This document shows positions 56,907 through 64,000 of a stretch of DNA of 64,000 nucleotides, one piece after another; position 1 is the stretch's first letter; every line of letters starts with the position of its first letter. The stretch spans positions 120,522 through 184,521 of the forward strand of contig NZ_BOMV01000076.1 of assembly GCF_016862375.1 (NCBI RefSeq). The letters are read 5' to 3'. The position numbers and the translations under genes were made by a program. The stretch is from Paractinoplanes rishiriensis. GTDB lineage: Bacteria > Actinomycetota > Actinomycetes > Mycobacteriales > Micromonosporaceae. The notes under the pieces are model-generated. The model was given only the letters and a program-made list of their open reading frames with translations, did not search any database and was not told where the DNA came from.

Positions 56907-58303
56907 CCGCGCACCCCGTCCCAGGCGCTGGCGAACTCCGCACCGTCGGCCGCCTCGATCACGATGAGCCCGTCGCCGTGCGACACCGGCGCGCCGTCCC
57001 GATCGCCGAACAGTCCCGCCATCACCACCGGATAGGGCCCGCGCAGCCCGCTGACCTGCCCGAGTTCGTGGCGCCCGCCCGGCCCGGTGAGAAACACCAG
57101 CGTGTCGCCGAGCCGTTGGGCCCGCAGCCGCCGCAGCGTCGGTGCCAGCTCGCCGCGCCGCAGCGTGACCTCGGTGAGTACGTCCAGGTAGGGCCCGCTC
57201 GCCACGGAGGCGACCAGGTGCAGGCTGACCGGCAGGTCCTCGCGCACGGCCGCGGCCACGATGGAGGCGGCCGCCTCGCACGCCGACTCGAACGACTCGG
57301 CGGTGCCGTCCCGAACCTCCGGATGGGCGCTCGCCCGGTCGTCGAGCAGCACCACAATGGTCGGTTCGGACGTGTCGAGCTGCTCCCGCACCATCAGCTC
57401 GCCCACCTTGGCCGAGCTGCGCCAGTGCACCCGCCGCAGCTCGTCGCCGACCACGTACTCCCGCAGCGAGTCGAACGTGATGGTGCCGTGCGGCACCTTG
57501 TCGGTGCGCCCGTCGAGACTCCGGGAAATTCCGGCGGGCACGGCTCGGAGCAGATGGATCCGCGGGTGCACCCAGACCGAGGAGATTTGGCCGTACGTGC
57601 GAGCCAACGCGATCAGCCCGAGCGGGTCCCCGCGGGTGACCCGCAGCGGCCCGATGGCGACCACGCCCCGCCGGCTGGTCGGAACCGGGTAGTCCACAGT
57701 GGTGTCCCGGCCCGGCCGCAGCCGCAGCAGCGGAACCGGAACGACGGTGTGGCCACAGATATCGGTGGCGACCATGGTGGCGGCCCGCAGCCGGCTGGTG
57801 TTGCGAATGGTGAGCCGCATGGCAGCGGGTTCGCCCCGGGCGACCCGATCGGGCTCGGCCACCCGGTCGACCCCGAGGCGCGGCCGCCAGAACGCGAACG
57901 CGGCCCCGCAGACGACGGCAACGACCCCGGCGGCGCCGAGCAGCGCGAGATCGGGGTAGCCGTAGCGGAAGCCGGTCAGCAGCAGGGCGGCGGCGCCGAT
58001 GAGGAGACCGACGCCGCGAGCGGTGATGCCCCCGCGCCCGCGCCAGCTCGACGATTTGAGGCGGGCCGCTAGGCGGTGAGCCCGATCTGCGGCTTTTGAG
58101 CCGGGGCCGGTCGGGCTGCCGGCCGCTGGGCCGCTGCCGGCCGGCGGAGCGCTGCCGGCCGGCAGCGGCGGCTCAGCGGCGGACCGCGCCGGCACGCCGT
58201 CGTCCGCGGTCATGCCGTCTCCCGCGGTCATGCCGTCTTCCGCGGTCATGCCGTCTTCCGCGGTCATGCCGTCTTCCGCGGTCATGCCGTCTTCCGCGGT
58301 CAC
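56900..58303 (-). CDS. DUF58 (vWA-like) membrane protein
   Basis: GTG 58303 overlaps the MoxR stop (GTGA), giving 467 residues. After five copies of a six-residue repeat (MTAEDG and variants) and a Pro/Ala/Gly stretch come two hydrophobic helices (GLLIGAAALLLTGFRYG, LLGAAGVVAVVCGAAFAFW), a beta-rich region, and the DUF58 signature DSLREYVVGDELRRVHWRSS with the vWA-like strand TIVVLLDDRAS. DUF58 proteins are partners of MoxR ATPases, probably in assembling surface or extracytoplasmic complexes. Each repeat carries an in-frame ATG, so several start sites are possible. Confidence 0.9.
   Translation of the reverse strand: MTAEDGMTAEDGMTAEDGMTAEDGMTAGDGMTADDGVPARSAAEPPLPAGSAPPAGSGPAAGSPTGPGSKAADRAHRLAARLKSSSWRGRGGITARGVGLLIGAAALLLTGFRYGYPDLALLGAAGVVAVVCGAAFAFWRPRLGVDRVAEPDRVARGEPAAMRLTIRNTSRLRAATMVATDICGHTVVPVPLLRLRPGRDTTVDYPVPTSRRGVVAIGPLRVTRGDPLGLIALARTYGQISSVWVHPRIHLLRAVPAGISRSLDGRTDKVPHGTITFDSLREYVVGDELRRVHWRSSAKVGELMVREQLDTSEPTIVVLLDDRASAHPEVRDGTAESFESACEAAASIVAAAVREDLPVSLHLVASVASGPYLDVLTEVTLRRGELAPTLRRLRAQRLGDTLVFLTGPGGRHELGQVSGLRGPYPVVMAGLFGDRDGAPVSHGDGLIVIEAADGAEFASAWDGVRGW
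58207..58296 (-). repeat. Five 18-base tandem repeats at the start of the DUF58 gene
   Basis: The plus-strand unit CGGTCATGCCGTCTTCCG repeats five times (first copy with one T-to-C change). On the coding strand each unit contains GGAAGAC shortly before an ATG, so each is a possible start with its own weak SD. Copy changes keep frame. Confidence 0.9.
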
Positions 58304-59292
58304 GCCCCGGCCGTGACGCGCTGCCCGTCGGGCAGCGGCACCGGCACCGAGCGGATCGCGTCGTCGAGCACCTCGTCGGCCGTCACGCCGCGCAGCTGGG
58401 CGTCGGCCGAGAGCAGCACCCGGTGCGCGAACACCGGGGCCACCAGCGTTTTCAGGTCTTCCGGTAGCACGTAGCCGCGGCCGTGGATCAGGGCGAACGC
58501 GCACGCCGCCCGGGTCAGCGCGATCACACCACGGGGGCTGACGCCGACCCGTACCTGCGGGTGGTTCCGCGTTGCCGCGGCCAGGCGTACCGCGTACCCG
58601 TAAAGGGGGTCGGCGATGTGCACCCGCATCGCCATCCGCACCATCTCACCCACCGTGGCCGTGTCGGTGACCGGCTCGAGCGTGTCGGGGGAGCGCAGCG
58701 CCGCACCCCGGAGCACCTCGATCTCGACCTCCTCGCTGGGGTAGCCGACCGACAGCTTCACCAGGAACCGGTCGAGCTGCGCCTCGGGCAGCCGGTAGGT
58801 GCCGTCCATCTCGACCGGGTTTTGCGTCGCGACCACCAGGAACGGCTGCGGCACCGGGTGCGGCACGCCGTCCACCGTGACCCGGCGCTCCTCCATCACC
58901 TCGAGCAGCGCCGACTGGGTCTTGGGCGAGGCGCGGTTGATCTCGTCGGCGATCACGATGTTGGCGAACACCGGGCCCGGGTGGAACTCGAACCCGCGGC
59001 TCGCCTGGTTGAAGATCGTCACACCGGACACGTCGGAGGGCAGCAGGTCGGGCGTGAACTGGATGCGCCGCCACTGCCCCTGCACGGAGGCCGCCAAGGC
59101 CCGGGCCAGGGTCGTCTTGCCCACCCCGGGCACGTCCTCGAGCAGGACGTGCCCCTGGGCGAACAACGCGGTCAGCGCCAGCCGCACCACCTCGGGCTTG
59201 CCCAGCACCACCGCACCGATCCGATCGGCGAGTTGCGCGGCGACCTGGGCGAAGCCCTGAATGTGCTGCGGCGGCAGCGGTTCGGTGTGCAC
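58300..59292 (-). CDS. MoxR family AAA+ ATPase
   Basis: The 330-residue chaperone ATPase starts at GTG 59292. Walker A is EDVPGVGKTTLARAL (about 53-67), Walker B NIVIADEINRASPKTQ (about 110-125), sensor 1 VVATQNPVEMDGTY, and the sensor 2 region PQVRVGVSPRGVIALTRAAC. MoxR proteins help vWA/DUF58 partners assemble metal centres or protein complexes. It lies 12 bases after the FnIII gene and overlaps the DUF58 gene. Confidence 0.95.
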   Translation of the reverse strand: MHTEPLPPQHIQGFAQVAAQLADRIGAVVLGKPEVVRLALTALFAQGHVLLEDVPGVGKTTLARALAASVQGQWRRIQFTPDLLPSDVSGVTIFNQASRGFEFHPGPVFANIVIADEINRASPKTQSALLEVMEERRVTVDGVPHPVPQPFLVVATQNPVEMDGTYRLPEAQLDRFLVKLSVGYPSEEVEIEVLRGAALRSPDTLEPVTDTATVGEMVRMAMRVHIADPLYGYAVRLAAATRNHPQVRVGVSPRGVIALTRAACAFALIHGRGYVLPEDLKTLVAPVFAHRVLLSADAQLRGVTADEVLDDAIRSVPVPLPDGQRVTAGA

Positions 59293-59304
59293 GGGCAGGC
59301 TTCC

Positions 59305-61965
59305 TCAGCAGGTCGGCAGTACGTTGATGTCGTCCCCGCCGTCGAGGTTGAGCCACGCCCACGGGATGTAGTTCTTGCCTTCGTAGTTGACCTGCACCCA
59401 CCAGGTGCTGCGCTTGTGGTCGTTGTAGATGTAGGCGTAGATCTCGGTGCCGCGCTTCTTGCAGTACGCCTGCAGGCGAGTCCCCGGTTTGGCCCAGCCG
59501 ACCTGGGTGCCGTCCTGCGACGTGACCGCGAAGATCTCGTTGCCGTTCCGGCCGCTGACATCCCGGTCGCAGTACGTGGCGGTGTCGCCCTCCGCGCCGT
59601 TGGTGCAGGTCGCCGTGCCGAACAGGGCCGCGGTCGTCTTGGTGCTCTTGGCGGTGACCGTGCCGGCCGCGTTCTTGGCCGTCACCGTGAAGTCGTACGA
59701 CGTACTCGGCTTGAGGCTCTTGACGGTCAGGCTCGAGCAACTGCCCGACGCCGTGCCCGCCCCGGACGCCGCCACCGAGCAGGTCGTGTTCGACGCGCCG
59801 CCGGCGTCCACGCTGAACGCCACCGTCGCCGTGTTGAACGTCGTGGTGACCCCGGTGACCGTCACCTTGGGCGCCGCCACGGTCCGCGCGGTGGCCGTGC
59901 CCGGTGCGCCCTCGCCGGCCTCGTTGACCGCGCGCACCTCGACCGCCACGTTTTCGCCCGCGCCGAACCCGGTCAGCGTCGTCGACATGCCGGTCACGTC
60001 GGTCGACCGGCCACCCGCGGCCACCACGTACTTGGTGATCGCCCGGCCGTTCTCGGCAGCCGCCTGCCAGCTCACCTGGATCGCACCGGCCCGGTCGCCC
60101 ACGGTCGCCGCGTCCACGCCCTCCGGCTTGCCGGGCTTGTTGTACGGGACCACGCTGCCGCTGACCGGAGACGCCTCGGAACCCGCGCCCCGCTCGTTGA
60201 TCGACACGACGGTGAACGCGTACTGCTTGCCGTACTCCAGCTGGCCGGCCGCGATGGTCAGCGACGTCTCACCGGAGTCGCCGATCGGTGCGCTGCCGCC
60301 CTCGGAGATCGCCGTCACCGTGTACCGGCGGATGTCCAGGCCCTGCCCGTTCGCCGCCGGCCAGCTGACCACCACGGTGCCGTCCGGCCTGGCCTCGGCG
60401 GTCACCGCGGTCGGCGCGTCCGGCACCTCGGAGGTGGGTTTGACGCTGTTGCTGGTGCGGGACGGGCCGTCACCCTTGCGGTTGACCGCGTGCACCTCGA
60501 ACTCGTACGTCTCCCCGTTGGTCAGCCCGGTGACCGTGACCGAGCGCTGGTCGGCGCCCACCTGGAAGGTCTTGCCGGCGCCGGTGACCACGTACCGGGT
60601 GATCGGTGCGCCGTTGTCGTTGGCCGCCTGCCAGGTCACCCGGGCCTCGGCGTTGCCGGCCGCGGCCTTGACGTTGCGCGGCGCGCTCGGCTTGGCCACC
60701 GGCGGCTTCCTGGGCTTGGGCGGCGGGGGAGCCGGGGTGTCCGGCACCGGCGGCGGGTCGCCACCGAGCACGTCGTCGGCGTACTTGTCCACGGTGCGCA
60801 CCTGGTGCGAACCGTCGACCACCCGGGCCGTCGAGGAGCCCGGCGCGTTGATGAACAGGTAGCCCTCGCGGACCTCCAGTTCGAGCCGTCCGCCCGGCCG
60901 GGAGAACTCGATGTCCTTCCGGGCCTTGCCCGCGGCGTCGAAGACGTGCACCCGGCCGTTGTCGCCGTCGGCCACGTAGAAGTAACCCTGCCAGGCCACC
61001 GCCGGCTGCAACTCGTCGCCCGAGCCGGGCACCGTGAACTCGGCGCGGACCTGGTTGTTGTTGACCACCGTGACGCTGCGGGCATCGCTCACCGTCACCG
61101 GCACGGACTGCCCGTCGGTGCGCGGCGCCAGCGAGCCCGGCCCGGAGAGGTCCAGCGTGACCGGCGGCTGGACGGCCTGCCCGTCGAGGATGGTGCTCAG
61201 CGCGTTCGTGGTCCGGTTGAGGACCGCCACGCCGTCCTCCAGGGTGGACAGCGTGAGGTCGTGCGCGCCCGGGGCCACGGCCTCCGTGCGGACCTGCTGC
61301 GGAGCCGAAGCCGCCGCGGCGGCGCCACCCTCACCCGGAGCTTGGGACGGCAGGACCGCGGGGGCGATAGCCGTGACCGTGCCCTCGCTGGGGGCCGCGA
61401 TCCAGAGCTTGCCCTGCCCGTCGAAGACACCGCCGGTGATGCCCGGCGGGAACCGCAGCGGCGGACCCACCTTGCCCAGCGTGCGCGGGTCGATCTGCTG
61501 CACCTGGCCCTGCACGGTGTCGACCACGAACGCGGAGTCGTCCTGCAGCGCCACCCGCACGCCGAGCCCAGGACTGGTCGAGTCGATCCAGAACTGCTTG
61601 AGCGAGCTGAGATCCATGTGTCCGATGCGTCCGGTCGCCACGTCCCGGATGATCACGAACCGGTCGGTCTGGCTCACCTGAACCGCGTGACCACGGGCGA
61701 TCGGCACGTCGACGCGAGTGTCCACCTTGGCGGTCACCCCGTTGATCCGGGCGACCTCACCCTTGGTCTGGCTCCACACCCACGAGGCCGCGTCGAACGA
61801 GGCCACCGCCTGATCGGCCTGGCCCAGCCCGAGCACCGTCAGCCCCAGCCCACCGGCCAGGCTGACCACCGTCGCCATCGTGACGAGGTAACCCCGGCTC
61901 CGCCACCGTCGGCGCGGCGCGACCGCCGTAACACCCTCCGTATGCGCGCTGTCTGCGCTGGTCAC
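59305..61965 (-). CDS. Surface protein with beta-propeller-like and fibronectin type III domains
   Basis: GTG 61965 (GGGAGGAAG upstream) gives 886 residues. After a basic start and one helix (YLVTMATVVSLAGGLGLTVL) comes an extracellular beta-propeller-like part (about 50-390; DSAFVVDTVQGQVQQIDPRT, VFDGQGKLWIAAPSEGTVTA, YLFINAPGSSTARVVDGSHQ). Then a Pro-rich linker and four fibronectin type III domains (about 420-790; first KPSAPRNVKAAAGNAEARVT). The Cys-rich end (TATYCDRDVSGRNGNEIF, INVLPTC) resembles an SH3-type module. It is the first gene of the MoxR operon and is likely the client or anchor of that machinery. Confidence 0.9.
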   Translation of the reverse strand: MTSADSAHTEGVTAVAPRRRWRSRGYLVTMATVVSLAGGLGLTVLGLGQADQAVASFDAASWVWSQTKGEVARINGVTAKVDTRVDVPIARGHAVQVSQTDRFVIIRDVATGRIGHMDLSSLKQFWIDSTSPGLGVRVALQDDSAFVVDTVQGQVQQIDPRTLGKVGPPLRFPPGITGGVFDGQGKLWIAAPSEGTVTAIAPAVLPSQAPGEGGAAAAASAPQQVRTEAVAPGAHDLTLSTLEDGVAVLNRTTNALSTILDGQAVQPPVTLDLSGPGSLAPRTDGQSVPVTVSDARSVTVVNNNQVRAEFTVPGSGDELQPAVAWQGYFYVADGDNGRVHVFDAAGKARKDIEFSRPGGRLELEVREGYLFINAPGSSTARVVDGSHQVRTVDKYADDVLGGDPPPVPDTPAPPPPKPRKPPVAKPSAPRNVKAAAGNAEARVTWQAANDNGAPITRYVVTGAGKTFQVGADQRSVTVTGLTNGETYEFEVHAVNRKGDGPSRTSNSVKPTSEVPDAPTAVTAEARPDGTVVVSWPAANGQGLDIRRYTVTAISEGGSAPIGDSGETSLTIAAGQLEYGKQYAFTVVSINERGAGSEASPVSGSVVPYNKPGKPEGVDAATVGDRAGAIQVSWQAAAENGRAITKYVVAAGGRSTDVTGMSTTLTGFGAGENVAVEVRAVNEAGEGAPGTATARTVAAPKVTVTGVTTTFNTATVAFSVDAGGASNTTCSVAASGAGTASGSCSSLTVKSLKPSTSYDFTVTAKNAAGTVTAKSTKTTAALFGTATCTNGAEGDTATYCDRDVSGRNGNEIFAVTSQDGTQVGWAKPGTRLQAYCKKRGTEIYAYIYNDHKRSTWWVQVNYEGKNYIPWAWLNLDGGDDINVLPTC

Positions 61966-62093
61966 TGGTGTCTTCCTCCCCGTAGGACGGACCCCCTCCG
62001 CAAGGACGCAGGCCATCATAGGGGAGGTGGGTCGGCGTCGATACCCGGCAAGTCACGGTTGTGGATAACTCCCGTAGCCGAGCGTGATCATTT

Positions 62094-62148
62094 AGGGGCT
62101 GTATCGAGGTGGGGGCCGCAGCCCGCCTCCCACCTCGATACAGCCCCT
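62094..62148. terminator. 20-base perfect hairpin between TPR and FnIII genes
   Basis: Arms AGGGGCTGTATCGAGGTGGG and its exact complement are separated by 15 bases. The stem starts right at the TPR gene's stop codon. It has no T tract. It most likely ends transcription of the upstream gene; the unusual length of the perfect stem is noteworthy. Confidence 0.8.
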
Positions 62149-63746
62149 CAGCCCCCTGTGGACGGCCGCTCCGTACAGGCCTGTTCCGAGGTCGCGAACT
62201 GGTTGTTCCGGTACACGGCGATCACCGCGAAGCAGTAGTCCAGATTGGGGTTGAGCGCCGACATCTCATAGGACGTCTCCCCAGGCCCGAGCGTGCCGAC
62301 CGGCTTGAGCTGCTCGCCCGGGTGAGCCATCGCGACCATGAAGGACACGGTGCCGCGGGAGGGGTCGGTCCAGGTGACCTGAATACGCGACCCTTCATCC
62401 TGAAGCTGGACGTTTCCGGGCGGATCACCCCCGAGGGTGGGCTCGTTCGAATCGTTACCGTTCTCGTTCGAGCGATTGGCGAGGACAAACACGAGGGCGA
62501 CCACGGCGATGACGGCAGAGAGGATGGCGGCGATCGCTGCAAAAAGACCCACACCCCTTTTCCCGTACGCCGGGGGAGCGGGCGGTTGGGGCGGCGGTGA
62601 AATGGGGTAGCCGCCGGGTGCGTGAGCGGGCGGGTAGGGCGCGCCGAGGGGCGGGTGCTGGTAGCCGCCGGGGGTCTGCGCTCGCTGTGCCGGGAAGTTG
62701 CCTGACGGCTGTGCCGGGAAGTTGCCTGACGGCTGTGCCGGGAAGTTGCCTGACGGCTGTGCCGGGTAGCTGCCTGACGGCTGTGCCGGGTAGCTGCCTG
62801 ACGGCTGTGCTGAGTAGCTGCCTGACGGCTGGGCTTGCGGCGGTGCCGGGAAGCCGCCTGGCGGTGCGGTGTGGCTTGCCGGCGATTGGGGCTCGGTGCG
62901 CGGTGCGACTATCGGGTGGACCGTGGTGGGCTGGTCGACCGGTCCGGGCTGCGCGACCGGTCCAGGTTGCGGGGCTGCTGCTTCGCCGGGCGGGGCCGTC
63001 CAGACCTGCTGGTTCTGGTCGGTGGGCGGCTGCACGCGGCCGCCGCGGGTGCCCAGCGGGATCACCTCGAAGGCCGAGGTCTCGTCGTTGCCCGCCCCCT
63101 CCGGCGCGTCGAAGTGGAGCGCGGTGGTGGGCTCGTCCGAGAGCGGCGGGGTAGGCACGAAGTTGCCAGGGCGCGGCACCGGCCCCGGTTCGAGGCGGAA
63201 CCGGGTGGCGATGTCCTCGAGACTAGGGTTCGCCCCCGGACCGTAGGTGGCCGGCGTGCCCGGCGGCGGCATCTGTTGCGCGGGCTCCGCGCGTACGGCA
63301 CCCAGGTTTTGATCCTGCCCGAGATAAGCTCGCGCCCGGGCCACCCCCGGGTGATCGGCACCCAGCGCTCCCGGCCCGTGCTCGGCCACCCGGCCGAACG
63401 CCTTGCGCGCCTCATGCCGGTTGCCCAGCTCCTCGGCCACCACCCCCAGATCGTGCGAGATCTGCACCATCAGCGGATCAGCGTCCCCCAGGCGCCACTG
63501 CCCTGCTGCGTAGGCTTCCTCAAGCACCCGCCGAGCAGCCATCGGATCGTCCGCTTGCTGCAAAAGAGACCCAAGTTGATGCGCCGTAACCAGAACGTCC
63601 GGATCATCCTCAGACAGGTTGACTTTCCCCAGCTCAACGGCACGCTCCAACACAGCACGCGCCCCAGCCAGATCGCCACCACTGACGAGAGCTTGCGCGC
63701 GCTGCCGGGCCGGCAGAAGAGGGGACGGCTGCGACACGCCCGCCAT
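62148..63746 (-). CDS. TPR protein with proline-rich repeats and a C-terminal FnIII-like domain
   Basis: From ATG 63746 (533 codons including stop; an earlier GTG at 63812 is possible). Residues about 10-150 are tetratricopeptide helices (ARQRAQALVSGGDLAGARAV, DDPDVLVTAHQLGSLLQQAD, VVAEELGNRHEARKAFGRV). A long Pro/Gln-rich region includes six octapeptide repeats (PSGSYPAQ / PSGNFPAQ). One membrane helix follows (GLFAAIAAILSAVIAVVALVFV) and then a short beta domain outside (IQVTWTDPSRGTVSFMVAMA, DYCFAVIAVYRNNQF) resembling FnIII. It probably bridges cytoplasm and surface next to the FnIII/MoxR operon, though a strong hairpin separates them. Confidence 0.8.
   Translation of the reverse strand: MAGVSQPSPLLPARQRAQALVSGGDLAGARAVLERAVELGKVNLSEDDPDVLVTAHQLGSLLQQADDPMAARRVLEEAYAAGQWRLGDADPLMVQISHDLGVVAEELGNRHEARKAFGRVAEHGPGALGADHPGVARARAYLGQDQNLGAVRAEPAQQMPPPGTPATYGPGANPSLEDIATRFRLEPGPVPRPGNFVPTPPLSDEPTTALHFDAPEGAGNDETSAFEVIPLGTRGGRVQPPTDQNQQVWTAPPGEAAAPQPGPVAQPGPVDQPTTVHPIVAPRTEPQSPASHTAPPGGFPAPPQAQPSGSYSAQPSGSYPAQPSGSYPAQPSGNFPAQPSGNFPAQPSGNFPAQRAQTPGGYQHPPLGAPYPPAHAPGGYPISPPPQPPAPPAYGKRGVGLFAAIAAILSAVIAVVALVFVLANRSNENGNDSNEPTLGGDPPGNVQLQDEGSRIQVTWTDPSRGTVSFMVAMAHPGEQLKPVGTLGPGETSYEMSALNPNLDYCFAVIAVYRNNQFATSEQACTERPSTGG
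62685..62828 (-). repeat. Six 24-base tandem repeats in the TPR gene
   Basis: Six consecutive 24-base units, each beginning CTGTGCCGGG on the plus strand except the last (CTGTGCTGAG), encode the octapeptides PSGNFPAQ (three), PSGSYPAQ (two) and PSGSYSAQ (one). Two sequence classes lie in blocks, as expected from recent unequal duplication. Confidence 0.9.
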
Positions 63747-63923
63747 GCTGCCCGGAACGTCCCTGAGATGCCAGTCGCCAGGGCTTATGCGCTGGTTTGT
63801 CCCGACCCCCACCCTCCCTGCATTAGCCCGGAGGGGCCGTGTACAGTTCTCTCCTGTGCGGCCCGCCGGGCTGCCGATACCCGGTGGGTAATCGGCGGTG
63901 GTGTCGGTAGGCTGCCAGTGCAG

Positions 63924-64000
63924 GTCCGGGTGGCGGAATGGCAGACGCGCTAGCTTGAGGTGCTAGTGCCCTTTATCGGGCGTGGGGGTTCAAGTCCCCC
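63924..64000 (+). tRNA. tRNA-Leu (anticodon GAG), 3' end cut by the window
   Basis: The cloverleaf reads clearly: acceptor GTCCGGG, D-arm with GCGGAATGGCAGACGC, anticodon arm CTAGC-TTGAGGT-GCTAG with anticodon GAG, a long variable arm (TGCCC-TTTAT-CGGGCG) typical of leucine tRNAs, and the T-arm GGGGGTTCAAGTCCCCC, at which the window stops. TAGGCT at about 63908 is a possible -10 box. Confidence 0.92.

Noticed and set aside
58483..62238. Very long open frame (1251 codons) on the plus strand
   Set aside because: It is antisense to the FnIII and MoxR genes, whose domains are unmistakable; it is a high-GC shadow frame with Arg/Gly/His-rich content.

Overview
The window is about 64 kb of very GC-rich DNA with frequent GTG and TTG starts, 1-14 base stop/start overlaps and several apparently leaderless genes. 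The gene content points to a soil actinomycete, most likely Micromonosporaceae (Actinoplanes-like): secreted cellulases under CebR-type boxes, an LpqY-SugABC trehalose importer, SigE- and ECF42-type sigma factors, a rifampin monooxygenase with a rifamycin-associated element, and a MoxR/DUF58/TgpA operon. The genus is an inference from family resemblance.

Layout. 0-4.7 kb: end of an FMN-binding glutamate synthase-like gene, a GntR/DUF1648 pair, an AraC regulator, two methyltransferases and a MerR divergon with a near-perfect operator. 4.7-7.4 kb: two convergent secreted-protein genes (a CBM2 metalloprotease and an unrecognised protein), each preceded by the same CGAAAA-N2-TTTTCG palindrome. 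7.4-12.8 kb: a PPOX flavoprotein, a cutinase, a GH43 arabinanase overlapping a phosphotransferase gene, and a receptor Ser/Thr kinase. 13.1-16.7 kb: a Tet(M)/Otr(A)-like ribosomal protection protein behind a short overlapping leader ORF, then a GH6 cellobiohydrolase with a perfect CebR box. 16.7-21.1 kb: the rifampin monooxygenase rox with its RAE palindrome, an AraC regulator, and a second flavin monooxygenase divergent from a TetR gene over two operators. 21.2-23.5 kb: a PCu(A)C / DyP peroxidase / CopC operon. 24-27.3 kb: a SigE-family sigma factor with a membrane-anchored partner, and a PadR/membrane-protein pair. 27.3-34.7 kb: intact genes (aroA, DUF402, DUF998, GAF, YdeI-like) interleaved with shortened or broken ones. 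34.7-40.8 kb: a Het-C/phospholipase-like secreted protein, a GH5-CBM2 cellulase with CebR box and promoter, an esterase, an ASCH-like protein and a cupin.

40.9-45.1 kb: lpqY-sugABC with a 20 bp upstream palindrome. 45.1-47 kb: an ECF42 sigma factor co-transcribed with a YCII (DGPF) protein and a shortened SRPBCC protein. 47.1-49.1 kb: a fused anthranilate synthase behind a Trp-Trp leader peptide and a 10 bp terminator hairpin, a textbook attenuator layout. 49.1-53.7 kb: two single-domain response regulators, a histidine kinase, a diguanylate cyclase and a DUF3159 membrane protein. 53.8-63.7 kb: a DUF3455 protein, then the minus-strand operon FnIII protein - MoxR ATPase - DUF58 - transglutaminase-like protein (triad apparently degenerate), and, behind a 20 bp perfect hairpin, a TPR/proline-rich membrane protein. 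The window ends inside a tRNA-Leu(GAG).

Together the region combines extracellular polysaccharide attack and sugar recovery, antibiotic protection with inducible control (RAE, leader ORF), copper handling, and many small regulatory circuits whose operators can be read in the DNA. No CRISPR array, prophage, insertion sequence or complete secondary-metabolite cluster was seen.
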